Source: Caulobacteraceae bacterium
GTDB taxonomy: Bacteria > Pseudomonadota > Alphaproteobacteria > Caulobacterales > Caulobacteraceae
Assembly (NCBI GenBank): GCA_947476325.1
Contig: CANJPZ010000003.1
Coordinates: 1-64,000, forward strand
Direction: 5' to 3'
DNA length: 64,000 bases
The notes below the pieces were generated by a model, which saw only the letters and a program-made list of their open reading frames with translations, did not search any database and was not told the DNA's origin. This document shows positions 53,224-61,856 of this stretch, one piece after another; position 1 is the stretch's first letter; the number at the start of each line of letters is the position of its first letter. The position numbers and the translations under genes were made by a program.

Positions 53224-53885
53224 CAGGCGCCGACCAGATGGGTGGCCAGGGCGGACGCGTCCCAGTCAGGGGCACGCGGGGCGACGAAGACGGGAATTCC
53301 ACGAACGAATTCGGCCATGGCCAGGGTCATTTCCTCGAGGTCGGGATTGTCGCCGGCGCTTTCGCTGACGATGACGGCGCTGATTGGCACATAACGGGCC
53401 TTGAGCGATTCAATGGCGGTCAGGGTGTGGGTCACCGAGCCGAGATAGCTGCCGGCCACCAGGATGGCGGGGACTTCCAGGTCGCAGATCAGATCGATGC
53501 TGGTGGCGCCGTCGGCGATGGGTGACATCACGCCGCCGATGCCCTCGATCAGCAGCAGGCCTTCGCCGATCTCGCCCATGCGGATACGGCAAAGCCGGTT
53601 GAGCACGCCCTGATCGACGCTCTTGCCCTCGGCGCGGGCGGCCGACGGCGGGGCGAGCGCCGCGGCGAACCGCAGGGGCGACATGCGATCGACGCCGGAA
53701 GCAGGCTGTCCCAGGGCATCCAGCAACAGGGCCGCGTCGCTGCCCTCGTACCGGGTGTAGCCGCTCAGCGCCGGCTTGAAGGCATCGACGGCCCGGCCCT
53801 GGGCGCGCAGGGTGCGGATCAGGGCGCAGGTGACGTAGGTCTTGCCCACGTCGGTGCTGGTGGCGGTGACAAACAGCGTCGGCAT
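53223..53885 (-). CDS. bioD: dethiobiotin synthetase
   Basis: BioD closes the ureido ring of dethiobiotin from DAPA, CO2 and ATP. The 220-residue protein has the P-loop [13 protein letters not shown], a FKPALSGY segment with the carbamate-site Lys, and [13 protein letters not shown]. The length fits. It overlaps bioF by 1 bp upstream and prmA downstream, as a translationally coupled operon. Confidence 0.95.
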   Translation of the reverse strand: MPTLFVTATSTDVGKTYVTCALIRTLRAQGRAVDAFKPALSGYTRYEGSDAALLLDALGQPASGVDRMSPLRFAAALAPPSAARAEGKSVDQGVLNRLCRIRMGEIGEGLLLIEGIGGVMSPIADGATSIDLICDLEVPAILVAGSYLGSVTHTLTAIESLKARYVPISAVIVSESAGDNPDLEEMTLAMAEFVRGIPVFVAPRAPDWDASALATHLVGA

Positions 53886-55024
53886 CAGGAGGCCAGTTTC
53901 CTCAAGGCTGCACCGAGGCGTTCTATGTCCGCGTCCGGGTGTCCTGAAGTAACGGCGATACGTAAACGTGACGTTCCCGCCGCCACCGTGGGCGGACGGA
54001 TGGCGACGACCAGAAAGCCCTCAGCCTCCAGTGCGGCCTGGGCGTCCAGTGCGGTCTGTGGCTCGCCCAGAATGATCGGGACAATGGCGCTTTCAGCCTC
54101 GGGAAGGTTGGCGGCGCGGGTCAAGAGGCTAGCCTTGGCCAGGGGCAGGGCGCACAGTTCGGGCCGGGCCTCGATGACCTCGAGGGCGGCCAGGGCGGCC
54201 GACGCGCTGGCCGGTGGCAGGCCGGTGGAATAGACGAAGCTGCGGGCCCGGGTCTTGATCAGGTCGATGGCCGCCTTTGAGCCGCAGACATAGCCGCCCG
54301 AGCTGGCCAGGGCCTTGGACAGGGTGCCCATCTGCAGGTCGATGCGGGCGGCGGGGAACAGGGCGTTTGAGCCCCGGCCCTCGGCCAGGACGCCGACCCC
54401 GTGGGCGTCGTCGGTCATCAGCCAGGCGCCGTAGCGCCCTGCCAGAGCCGCGATCTCGCCGATCGGCGCACGGTCGCCGTCCATGGAGAAGACGCCTTCG
54501 GTGATGATCAGGCTGGCGCCGGTGGCTGGTTGCCTGAGCAGGGATTCAAGATGGTCCAGGTCGTTGTGGCGGTAGGTAAGGACCTCGGCGTCCGACAGCT
54601 TGGCGCCGGCCCAGATGCAGGCGTGGGCGCGCGCATCGACCAGAACCCGGTCGCCCTTGCCGACGAAGACGGGAATCGTCCCGGTATTGGCGGCATAGCC
54701 GGTCGCGAAGACACAGGCAGCCTCGGCCCCCTTGAAGCGGGCCAGGCGCGTCTCCAGCGCCTCCATCAGAGGATGATCGCCGGTGACCAGGCGCGAGGCG
54801 CCGGCGCCGGTCCCGTAATCGGTGATCGCCTGGCGGGCGGCGGCCACGACGTCCGGGTGGTGGGTGAGGTTCAGATAGTCGTTGCAGGAAAAGGACAGAC
54901 AGGTTTTTCCCGCCCGTTCGACCCACGGCCCGGCCAGCCTGCGCGTGCGGATCAGCGAGCGGCGCAGGCCGCCGGCCTCGAGGGCGGCAAGTTTTGAGCG
55001 GGCGAACCCGTCTAGGCTGTGCAT
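53885..55024 (-). CDS. bioF: 8-amino-7-oxononanoate synthase
   Basis: BioF condenses pimeloyl thioester with alanine using PLP. The 379-residue protein has the alpha-oxoamine synthase motifs: SFSCNDYLNLTHHP, GTGAGASRLVTGDHPLMEALE, the DDAHGVGVLAEGRG segment and the PLP lysine in MGTLSKALASSGGY. No ribosome site is visible before the ATG. It is divergent from bioA with 25 bp between the start codons. Confidence 0.95.
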   Translation of the reverse strand: MHSLDGFARSKLAALEAGGLRRSLIRTRRLAGPWVERAGKTCLSFSCNDYLNLTHHPDVVAAARQAITDYGTGAGASRLVTGDHPLMEALETRLARFKGAEAACVFATGYAANTGTIPVFVGKGDRVLVDARAHACIWAGAKLSDAEVLTYRHNDLDHLESLLRQPATGASLIITEGVFSMDGDRAPIGEIAALAGRYGAWLMTDDAHGVGVLAEGRGSNALFPAARIDLQMGTLSKALASSGGYVCGSKAAIDLIKTRARSFVYSTGLPPASASAALAALEVIEARPELCALPLAKASLLTRAANLPEAESAIVPIILGEPQTALDAQAALEAEGFLVVAIRPPTVAAGTSRLRIAVTSGHPDADIERLGAALRKLAS

Positions 55025-55049
55025 GGGTTTTGGAGCATAGCAGGAGCCG

Positions 55050-56312
55050 ATGGAAAAGGAACCTGATTGGTTGGCGGCCGGCGGTGCCCATGTGTGGCGG
55101 CCCTACTGCCAGATGCACACCGCCAGCCCGCCGCTTGCCGTGGCGCGGACCGATGGCGTGCGGCTTTATCTCGAGGACGGCCGGGCGCTGGTCGACGGCA
55201 TCGCCAGCTGGTGGACGGCCTGTCACGGCTATAACCACCCGCATATCCGCCAGGCGGTGGAGCGGCAGTTGTCGCTGATGCCCCACGTGATGTTTGGCGG
55301 CCTGGCGCACGCGCCGGCCTACCGGCTGGCCAGCCGGCTGGCGGCCATGCTGCCGGGTGATCTGAACTATGTGTTCTTCGCCGAGTCCGGGTCGGTGTCG
55401 GTCGAAATCGCCATGAAGATGGCCCTGCAGTACTGGATCAACCAAGGCGTTGCGGGGCGGTCCCGGTTCCTGAGCTTTCGCGGCGGCTATCACGGCGACA
55501 CCCTGGCGACGATGACGGTTTGCGACCCGGAAGAGGGGATGCACAGCCTGTTTGCGGGCGTCATGCCGGCCCAGATCATCGCTGACCTGCCGGTGGATGC
55601 GGCCAGCGAGGCGGCGCTGGACCGGTTGCTGAGCGAACGTGGCGGCGAGGTGGCGGCGATCCTGACCGAGCCGCTGGTGCAGGGCGCAGGCGGCATGCTG
55701 TTTCATTCGCCCGAGGTGCTGCGGTGCCTGCGGCGGCTGGCCGACCGGCACAATACCTTGCTGATCTTCGACGAAATCTTCACCGGCTTTGGCCGCACGG
55801 GCAGCCTGTTCGCCATGAATCAGGCGGGCATCGAGCCGGATATTGTCACCCTGTCCAAGGCGCTGACCGGCGGCACCCTGCCGCTGTCGGCGGCCGTCGC
55901 CTCGACGACGGTGTTCAACGCCTTCCTGTCGGATGATCCGGGCGCCGCCCTGATGCACGGGCCGACCTATATGGCCAATCCGCTCGCCTGCGCCGCAGCC
56001 AACGCCTCACTGGACCTGATCGAGCAGGGCGGATGGCGCAGCGCCGTCCCCCGCATCGAAGCGGGCCTGCGCCAGGGTCTTGAGCCCTGCCGGCGCCTTG
56101 ATGGCGTCGTCGATGTCCGGGTCATGGGCGCGATCGGCGTGGTCGAGTTCGAGGGCGCCGTCGATGTCGGCGGTCTTTGCCGCCGCTTCGCCGAGCTGGG
56201 CGCCTGGATCCGCCCGATGGGCAAGGTCGTCTATCTGACGCCCTGCCTCATTACGGGCGATGAGGACCTGGCCCTACTCACCGGCGCCATCCGGGCCGGG
56301 CTCGGCGGCTAG
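55050..56312 (+). CDS. bioA: adenosylmethionine-8-amino-7-oxononanoate aminotransferase
   Basis: BioA uses SAM as the amino donor to make DAPA from KAPA. The 420-residue class III aminotransferase has HVWRPYCQMHTASPP, ASWWTACHGYNHPHI, RGGYHGDTLATM, DEIFTGFGRTG and the PLP lysine in VTLSKALTGGTLPLSA, the BioA pattern. A GGAG lies 8 nt before the ATG. The reading frame ends inside the small convergent gene after it. bioB is not in the window. Confidence 0.96.
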   Translation: MEKEPDWLAAGGAHVWRPYCQMHTASPPLAVARTDGVRLYLEDGRALVDGIASWWTACHGYNHPHIRQAVERQLSLMPHVMFGGLAHAPAYRLASRLAAMLPGDLNYVFFAESGSVSVEIAMKMALQYWINQGVAGRSRFLSFRGGYHGDTLATMTVCDPEEGMHSLFAGVMPAQIIADLPVDAASEAALDRLLSERGGEVAAILTEPLVQGAGGMLFHSPEVLRCLRRLADRHNTLLIFDEIFTGFGRTGSLFAMNQAGIEPDIVTLSKALTGGTLPLSAAVASTTVFNAFLSDDPGAALMHGPTYMANPLACAAANASLDLIEQGGWRSAVPRIEAGLRQGLEPCRRLDGVVDVRVMGAIGVVEFEGAVDVGGLCRRFAELGAWIRPMGKVVYLTPCLITGDEDLALLTGAIRAGLGG

Positions 56313-56549
56313 GGCGGCCGTCTCGTAGCCATCGCCATAGGGATGGGCCAGTTCCCCCCAGTGGTTCGCACCATAGGCCGCGTCGGCGTGCTGAACCGGC
56401 GGCGCAAGGCTGCGGGTCATTACATCCAGGTCGCTGAACACCTGATGTGGGCCGCCCGGCTTGATCGCGGTCGCATAAGGGGCGAGGGCCACGCCCAGAC
56501 CGACGGCAGACGCCATCGACAGTCCTGCACCGATACTGAAGATATTCAT
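56274..56549 (-). CDS. small hypothetical exported protein
   Basis: The 91-residue product has an N-terminal hydrophobic stretch (FSIGAGLSMASAVGLGVALAP) like a signal peptide or anchor, then a Pro/Ala/His-rich polar tail (GGPHQVFSDLDVMTRSLAPPVQ). A GAAGGCGAG site lies just before the ATG. The last 39 bp overlap bioA antisense. No family is recognised, and it may not be a real gene, though codon use and the ribosome site support it. Confidence 0.55.
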   Translation of the reverse strand: MNIFSIGAGLSMASAVGLGVALAPYATAIKPGGPHQVFSDLDVMTRSLAPPVQHADAAYGANHWGELAHPYGDGYETAALAAEPGPDGAGE

Positions 56550-56631
56550 CGCACTCGCCTTCGAAGAGGAGAGCGCTTCACGCGGCGAAAGGTTCTCGGC
56601 AAATCCGGTTTTCTGTAGCTAGTGTGCGGGC

Positions 56632-57405
56632 ATGAGCGAACCTGAACCTCCGTGCGTGATTCTGAACGAGCCGCAGCTGGCCGAAAACATCGGCGCCGTG
56701 GCCCGCGTCATGGCCAATTTCGGCCTGTCAGAGCTGCGCCTGGTGCGCCCGCGCGACGGCTGGCCGCAGGAGCGGGCCTGGGCATCCGCCTCGGGCGCCG
56801 ACTGGCCTCTGGACAATGCGAAGATTTATCAAAGGCTTGAGGCCGCCGTCGCCGACCGCCAGATCCTCTATGCCACCACTGCCCGCAATCGCGAGCTGCG
56901 CACCCCGGTCATGACCCCGCGCGAGGCGGCAGGACGCCTGCATGAGGCCGCCGCCCTGGGCCGCAAGACCGCCCTGCTGTTCGGCGGCGAGCGGGCGGGT
57001 CTGGAGACCGGCGATATCGCGCTGGCGCAAGGGATCATCACCATCCCCATTGATCCGAAGTTCCACTCGCTGAACCTGGCCCAGGCCGTGGCGGTCACCG
57101 CCTATGAGTGGCGCACGGCCACGGCGGACGTTGCTCCGCCGCGCTTTGCCGAAGCTGATCCGCCGGCGCCGCAGGAGACGGTGATCGGCATGTACGAGCA
57201 CCTGGAGGCCGAGCTGGAGGCCGGCGGCTTCTTCCATCCGCCCGAGAAAAAGCCGTCGATGGTCCAGAACCTGCGCGGCATGTTCGCCCGCGCAAACCTG
57301 ACCGACCAGGAAGTGCGCACCTTCCGCGGCGTGATCACGGCGCTGTCGAAAGGGCGGGGCAGGGTGCTGGAGAAACTGGCGCGGCAGAGAGGCGAAATTC
57401 CGTGA
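56632..57405 (+). CDS. TrmJ-type tRNA 2'-O-methyltransferase (SpoU family)
   Basis: The 257-residue protein belongs to the knotted SpoU methyltransferases: CVILNEPQLAENIGAVARVMANFG (motif 1, with an N-x-G-A loop), LFGGERAGLE (motif 2) and IPIDPKFHSLNLAQAVAVTAYEW (motif 3), followed by a C-terminal helical part. Such enzymes 2'-O-methylate tRNA position 32. The stop overlaps the next gene by 4 bp. Substrate position is inferred from the group. Confidence 0.9.
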   Translation: MSEPEPPCVILNEPQLAENIGAVARVMANFGLSELRLVRPRDGWPQERAWASASGADWPLDNAKIYQRLEAAVADRQILYATTARNRELRTPVMTPREAAGRLHEAAALGRKTALLFGGERAGLETGDIALAQGIITIPIDPKFHSLNLAQAVAVTAYEWRTATADVAPPRFAEADPPAPQETVIGMYEHLEAELEAGGFFHPPEKKPSMVQNLRGMFARANLTDQEVRTFRGVITALSKGRGRVLEKLARQRGEIP

Positions 57406-58466
57406 GCCTGCTGGAGACCCTCGCCATTCCCATCATCCAGGCGCCGATGGTCGGCGCGGCGGGTGTCGACATGGTGGTGGCGGTCAGCGTTGCGGGCGGC
57501 CTCGGCTCGCTGGGGGTTGCCAGCATGGCGCCCGGTGAAATCACCTCTGCTGCACGGGACATCCGTGCGGCTACGGATGCGCCCTTTGCGCTCAACATGC
57601 TGGTCACCCGGCCGGGCGATCCTTCGCCGGAAGCGGTCGATGCGGCGCTTGAGCGTCTTCGTCCCTGGTACGCGCGCGTCGGCGCAGCCCTGCCGGATCG
57701 TCCAAACCAGTTCGCCTACGACTTCGCCGACCAGTTCCGGGCTGTGGTCGAGGCGGCCCCGGCAGTTGCCTCCTTCGCCTTTGACATCCTGACGCGCGAT
57801 GAGGTCGCCGCCCTGCATGCGGCGGGCTCAATGGTCGTCGGCACGGCCAACTCCGTCGCCGAGGCTCGCGCCTGGGCCGCCGTCGGCGCCGATGCGGTCT
57901 GTGCGCAGGGCATGGAGTCGGGCGGTCACCGGGGCGCATTCCTTGCGCCGCCAGAAGATAGCCTTGTCGGAATCCTGCCGCTGGTCGCGACCATTGGTGC
58001 GGCGGTGGATATCCCGGTCATTGCGGCCGGCGGGATCATGGACGGGCGAGGCGTGGCCGCAGCGCTGGCCCTGGGCGCGGTCGCCGCCCAGATGGGCACC
58101 GCGTTCCTGCTGGCCGATCAGTCCATCGCCAACGCCGCCTGGAAAAAGGCGATCCGTGAGGCGGGCGATGACGTCACCCGCCTGACCCGCGCCATCAGCG
58201 GCCGTTGTGCCCGCGGCATCGAAAACGACTTCATGCGCCAGATGCGCGCCGTCGAGCATGACGTCCCCGCCTATCCGGTCCAGAACCGTCTGACCCAGGC
58301 CCTGCGCGCCGCCGCTGCGGCCAGGGGCGACCCTTCGGTTGGCTCGCTCTGGGCCGGGCAGGCCGTGACGCTGGCGCGCGGCGGCGACGCCGGCGAGCTG
58401 GTCGAGGCCTGGTGGCGTGAGGCGCGTGAAGCTGCCCAGGCCCTGGCTGAGCGAACTTCGCGCTGA
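57402..58466 (+). CDS. nitronate monooxygenase family FMN enzyme
   Basis: The 354-residue TIM-barrel protein has PIIQAPMVGAAGVDMVVAVSVAGGLGSLG at the N-terminus, GMESGGHRGAFL with the catalytic-region His, and an FMN-phosphate site near AAGGIMDGRGVAAALALGAVAAQMGTAFL, the signature of 2-nitropropane dioxygenase-like enzymes. They oxidise alkyl nitronates. GTG 57402 overlaps the methyltransferase stop by 4 bp. Substrate unproven. Confidence 0.92.
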   Translation: MSLLETLAIPIIQAPMVGAAGVDMVVAVSVAGGLGSLGVASMAPGEITSAARDIRAATDAPFALNMLVTRPGDPSPEAVDAALERLRPWYARVGAALPDRPNQFAYDFADQFRAVVEAAPAVASFAFDILTRDEVAALHAAGSMVVGTANSVAEARAWAAVGADAVCAQGMESGGHRGAFLAPPEDSLVGILPLVATIGAAVDIPVIAAGGIMDGRGVAAALALGAVAAQMGTAFLLADQSIANAAWKKAIREAGDDVTRLTRAISGRCARGIENDFMRQMRAVEHDVPAYPVQNRLTQALRAAAAARGDPSVGSLWAGQAVTLARGGDAGELVEAWWREAREAAQALAERTSR

Positions 58467-58471
58467 CTTTG

Positions 58472-58619
58472 TTGACTTGTCGGCTGCTTTTCCTCATACA
58501 CCGCCCCTTCGCGCGCGGGCTTGCCCGTGTGCAGGACGGATGATGCGTGGACCGCCGTTGAGATCGCCCTTTCAATCGTGAAGGGGCCGGGCCGCATTGA
58601 AGACGAAGAGTGACCACCC
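58472..58619 (+). promoter_or_regulatory. rpsD promoter and structured leader
   Basis: TTGACT (58472-58477) and CATACA (58495-58500), 17 bp apart, make a good sigma-70 type promoter. The leader of about 110 nt contains a perfect 9-bp stem (58566-58574 with 58579-58587, one wobble) with an ATCG loop. S4 autoregulates its own mRNA in other bacteria, so the hairpin is a candidate site, by inference. Confidence 0.5.
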
Positions 58620-59237
58620 ATGTCCAAGCGCCATAGCGCCAAGTATAAAATCGACCGCCGGATGGGCGAAAATATCTGGGGCCGGCCGAAGAGCCCGGTC
58701 AACCAGCGCCAGTACGGCCCCGGCCAGCACGGCCAGCGCCGCAAGAACAAGGTCTCCGATTTCGGCCTGCAGCTGCGCGCCAAGCAAAAGCTAAAGGGCT
58801 ATTACGGCAACATCACCGAAAAGCAGTTCTCGAGCCTGTACAAGAAGGCTGACGCCAAGAAGGGTAACACCGCCGAGGTTCTGATAGGCCTGCTGGAAAG
58901 CCGTCTGGACGCCGTGGTCTACCGCGCCAAGTTCGTGCCGACCCCGTTCGCCGCCCGCCAGTTCGTCAATCACGGCCACGTGCAGGTCAACGGCAAGCGC
59001 GTGAACATCGCCAGCTATTCGGTCAAGCCGGGCGACATCGTCTCGGTGCGTGAGCGTTCGCGCAACATGGCCCTGGTGCTGGAAGCCATGCAGAGCGTCG
59101 AGCGCGAGACGCCCGACTATATCGAAGTGGACGCCAAGGGCCTGTCGGCCAAATTCATCCGTCAGCCGGAACTGGCAGAAGTGCCCTATCCGGTGAAGAT
59201 GGAGCCCAACCTGGTCGTCGAATACTATTCGTCCTGA
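58620..59237 (+). CDS. rpsD: 30S ribosomal protein S4
   Basis: S4 is a primary binder of 16S rRNA 5' domain. The 205-residue protein has the N-terminal [41 protein letters not shown], a YGNITEKQF segment and the S4 RNA-binding domain ([34 protein letters not shown]). Length and N-terminus match alphaproteobacterial S4. It stands alone with its own promoter and a strong terminator. Confidence 0.98.
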   Translation: MSKRHSAKYKIDRRMGENIWGRPKSPVNQRQYGPGQHGQRRKNKVSDFGLQLRAKQKLKGYYGNITEKQFSSLYKKADAKKGNTAEVLIGLLESRLDAVVYRAKFVPTPFAARQFVNHGHVQVNGKRVNIASYSVKPGDIVSVRERSRNMALVLEAMQSVERETPDYIEVDAKGLSAKFIRQPELAEVPYPVKMEPNLVVEYYSS

Positions 59238-59262
59238 TCTGAGCTTTGGCTCTTGTGGAATT

Positions 59263-59298
59263 GCGAAAGGCCCCGGATTTTTCCGGGGCCTTTTTCGC
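59263..59298 (+). terminator. rpsD terminator
   Basis: A perfect GC-rich stem (59263-59276 with 59283-59298, the latter ending in TTTTT then CGC) forms a rho-independent terminator that would work in both directions. Confidence 0.92.
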
Positions 59299-59321
59299 GT
59301 CTGCAGCGTTATGGGACGAGC

Positions 59322-59714
59322 ATGAGACAGAAATTGATTTTGGCCCTGCTGGGCGTTGAACTGGTCGGCGCCTGCGCGAGCGGCGCAGCAGCGCAACCCA
59401 AGCTGGGCGGCATGGTGGAACTGCCGGCGCGCGACAAGCTTGAAGCCGTCTACGCAGTTCAGGCCGGCAAGCAGACCGTGCGGGTGCGAGTCTCATCGAA
59501 TGGATGCACGAAAAAGGATGATTTTTTGGCCCGGCTGGCTGAGTCCGGTCCGCCGCCGGTCATTCTTCTGATCCGCCGCAAGCCGGATCAGTGCCGATCA
59601 TTCGCCATGGGCTCGGCGTGGCTTGATTTCAGTTATGCGGAGTTGGGCGTCGAGCGAGCCAGAAGCTTTTCCCTGGCCAACCCGCTTACCGCTTGGACCG
59701 GACCGGGCGACTGA
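59322..59714 (+). CDS. hypothetical exported protein
   Basis: From ATG 59322 (GGGACGAG upstream) the product is 130 residues. The signal peptide LILALLGVELVGACASGAAAQ contains a Cys in a weak lipobox context (VGAC). The mature part has a pair of cysteines (NGCTKKDDF and DQCRSFAMG) that may form a disulfide, and a C-terminal segment with SFAMGSAWLDFSYAELGV. No family is recognised. The tail converges with grxD, 5 bp away. Confidence 0.65.
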   Translation: MRQKLILALLGVELVGACASGAAAQPKLGGMVELPARDKLEAVYAVQAGKQTVRVRVSSNGCTKKDDFLARLAESGPPPVILLIRRKPDQCRSFAMGSAWLDFSYAELGVERARSFSLANPLTAWTGPGD

Positions 59715-59719
59715 TCTAT

Positions 59720-60076
59720 TCAGGCCGTGTGAAGCGGCACGCCCTTGTCGGCCATCAAGGTTTTGAGTTCGCCGTTACCGAACATTTCGCGCACGATATC
59801 CGCGCCACCGAGGAATTCGCCCTTCACATAGAGCTGGGGAATGGTCGGCCAGTCGGAGAAGGCCTTGATGTCTTCGCGCAGTTCCTCGTTGGCCAGGACG
59901 TTTACGCCGGCGAATTCGACGCCCAGATGATCCAGGATCTGCACCACCAGGGCCGAGAAACCGCACTGCGGCTGGTCCGGCACGCCCTTCATGAACAGCA
60001 CGACGTCATGGTCGCGCACGGCGCCTTCGATGAAGGCGCGGATCGGGGTGACTTGGGTATCGGAGGCGTCGGACAC
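59720..60076 (-). CDS. grxD: monothiol glutaredoxin, Grx4 family
   Basis: Grx4 proteins bind and deliver [2Fe-2S] clusters, often as heterodimers with BolA. The 118-residue protein has the CGFS active site in MKGVPDQPQCGFSALVVQILDHLGV and the IPQLYVKGEFLGGADIV glutathione-binding part. The bolA gene lies upstream in the same leftward operon. The AKR gene sits between them. Confidence 0.96.
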   Translation of the reverse strand: MSDASDTQVTPIRAFIEGAVRDHDVVLFMKGVPDQPQCGFSALVVQILDHLGVEFAGVNVLANEELREDIKAFSDWPTIPQLYVKGEFLGGADIVREMFGNGELKTLMADKGVPLHTA

Positions 60077-60138
60077 GAGCAGGGCCTTGGCGTTTGAGGA
60101 AACCGTCAGCCTTCAGCTAGGCGCCCCGGCCCTTCGGG

Positions 60139-61038
60139 TCAAGCCTGAGCCTGGGACGGCATGTTGCCAAAACGGGCCATTTCGATGCGCGGCGCAAGGC
60201 CCGGCGGCATGTCGCGCTCGGGCACCGCGGCCAGTTCGGCCAGCCTGGACGCATGATCCGGCGTGATCTGAACGGTCGCCAGCGCAGGCTGGGTCAAGGC
60301 ATAGGCCAGGCAGATCTCTTCGGCCGTCCAGTTATAGGTTTCGTGCAGGAAGGCGTAGGTGTCGAGATGGGCCTGGGCTTCATCGGCCTTGGCGTTCCAC
60401 AAAAGGCGCCGGGGAATCAGGGGTTTGGACGCAGGCGCGCTAAGCGCGACCGGCAAGAAGCCATAGCCCATGATGGCCATGTTCTGGTCGACGGCGTCAC
60501 GGATGCGGTTGCGGCTGATCCATCCCGAAGTGAGATTGTACGGCATCGACAGGACGTTGAACTTGCCGGACGAGATATAGGCGTCGATCGCCGGGCCTTC
60601 GCCGGTAATGCCGATCTGCCGCGCCTGGCCGTCGTCGCGCATGGCGATGAGCGCATCCAGAGCGTCTTTTGTCAGGGCCTCTTCCGACGGGTCATTGAGC
60701 ATTACGGCGTCAAGGTAGTCGAAGCCGCAGCGGGCGATTGTGGCCTCGACTGTACGGACCATGCCCATGGCTGAGAAATCGTTTCCGCCGGTCGGCGTCG
60801 GCCCCAGTCGCTTGGCCACAAACACCAGATGCCGGTCAATGGATTGCAGGGCCTCGGCCAGTCCGTCGAGAATAGCCGGATCCTGCCCGACGATTTCGAA
60901 GGCGTTGATGCCGTTTTCCAGGGCGCCGTAGACCAGACCCTTCCAGTCAAAACGGGCCCGTCCGTGGGGCGAGTCCGTGAGGGCGAGGGAGACAACCGAG
61001 ATGGCCATATTGGCCGCGCCGAAGGGACGGTAGCGCAT
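60139..61038 (-). CDS. aldo/keto reductase-like protein lacking most catalytic residues
   Basis: The 299-residue barrel protein aligns with the aldo/keto reductase family, but three of the four catalytic tetrad positions are changed: the Asp region reads INAFEIVGQD (Glu instead of Asp, no Tyr), the Lys (VFVAKRLG) is kept, and the usual His of the IHxP turn is Asn (AVMLNDPS). NADPH-binding C-terminal Arg motifs are not obvious. It lies between bolA and grxD, 3 bp after bolA. It may be a non-enzymatic or altered-substrate protein. Confidence 0.7.
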   Translation of the reverse strand: MRYRPFGAANMAISVVSLALTDSPHGRARFDWKGLVYGALENGINAFEIVGQDPAILDGLAEALQSIDRHLVFVAKRLGPTPTGGNDFSAMGMVRTVEATIARCGFDYLDAVMLNDPSEEALTKDALDALIAMRDDGQARQIGITGEGPAIDAYISSGKFNVLSMPYNLTSGWISRNRIRDAVDQNMAIMGYGFLPVALSAPASKPLIPRRLLWNAKADEAQAHLDTYAFLHETYNWTAEEICLAYALTQPALATVQITPDHASRLAELAAVPERDMPPGLAPRIEMARFGNMPSQAQA

Positions 61039-61041
61039 GGT

Positions 61042-61284
61042 CTAATCCTTCGCCGGAGGGGTAGAGGTTTCAAGAGCCAAGGCGTGCAACTCGCCGCCCA
61101 CCAAGCCTTTCAGGGCCGCGTAGACGAGCTGGTGCTGGCGGACCCGGGGCAGGCCGCGGAAGGCCTCGTCGACGATTCGCGCCTTGTAGTGATCGCCGTC
61201 GCCAGCCAGATCCTCGATCGCGATCTGCGCCGCCGGAAACGCGGCGCGCAGTTCAGCTTCCAGTCTGGCCGCGGGCATGGGCAT
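61042..61284 (-). CDS. bolA: BolA family protein
   Basis: From ATG 61284 the product is 80 residues with the BolA fold: ARLEAELRAAFPAAQIAIEDLAGDGDHYKARIVDEAFRGLPRVRQHQLVYAALKGLVGGELHALALET. The DHYKARIV segment and the RVRQHQLVY helix are the family signature. BolA partners with monothiol glutaredoxin in iron-sulfur handling. A longer frame upstream has no family sequence. GGAGGA lies about 10 nt before the start. Confidence 0.93.
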   Translation of the reverse strand: MPMPAARLEAELRAAFPAAQIAIEDLAGDGDHYKARIVDEAFRGLPRVRQHQLVYAALKGLVGGELHALALETSTPPAKD

Positions 61285-61337
61285 CGAACAATCGTCCTCC
61301 AGCCATGATGAATGCCGCAGAAACCTTAAGAGGCGGC

Positions 61338-61856
61338 TTACGGCCGGCCCATCAGAACGCCCGGCGAAGGTCCGCCCAGAACCATCAGCCAGCCGGCCAC
61401 GACGATCCAGTGAACCACCACGCCGGGCCAGATCGAACCAGAGCGCATGCGCAAGGTCGCGCAGACCACACCCAGACAGGCCGAGGTGGCCAGAAAGTCG
61501 GGACGCAGGAAGATCGGTCCGGCCCCCGGCAGGATGAGGGTCAGAACCCCGTGCCAGGCGACGAAGATGGCGGTGGAGACGGCGATCCACAGTCGCGGGC
61601 GGGAGGTCTGCGCCCGGTTCGGCAGGTAGCCGCGAAACAGGGTCTCTTCAGCCAGGGCCGGGATGAAAGGCGTGATCAGCACGATTCGAAGGGCGATCGG
61701 GCCGCTGACCGGCTCGAACTTCAAAAACCCGGTCATCAGGCCCAGCAGTCCGGTGACGTGGACGAACAGCATGAGCAGAAGAGCGGCAAGGGCCCAGTAC
61801 GGCAAGGCCGGAACCGTTCGAAGTGCGGTCCAGGTGCGCAGAAGGGCAGTCTTCAC
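61338..61856 (-). CDS. CPBP family intramembrane metalloprotease
   Basis: The 172-residue membrane protein has about five spans and the CPBP motifs: EETLFRGYL (motif 1), WHGV (motif 2 with His) and a third His in VVHWIVVAG. CPBP (Abi) proteins cleave proteins within the membrane; bacterial substrates are mostly unknown. The start is GTG 61856, overlapping the P450 stop by 1 bp. Confidence 0.88.
   Translation of the reverse strand: MKTALLRTWTALRTVPALPYWALAALLLMLFVHVTGLLGLMTGFLKFEPVSGPIALRIVLITPFIPALAEETLFRGYLPNRAQTSRPRLWIAVSTAIFVAWHGVLTLILPGAGPIFLRPDFLATSACLGVVCATLRMRSGSIWPGVVVHWIVVAGWLMVLGGPSPGVLMGRP

Noticed and set aside
54546-55958. 470-codon minus-strand frame over bioF and bioA
   Set aside because: Both biotin genes have full motif sets; the frame is a shadow.
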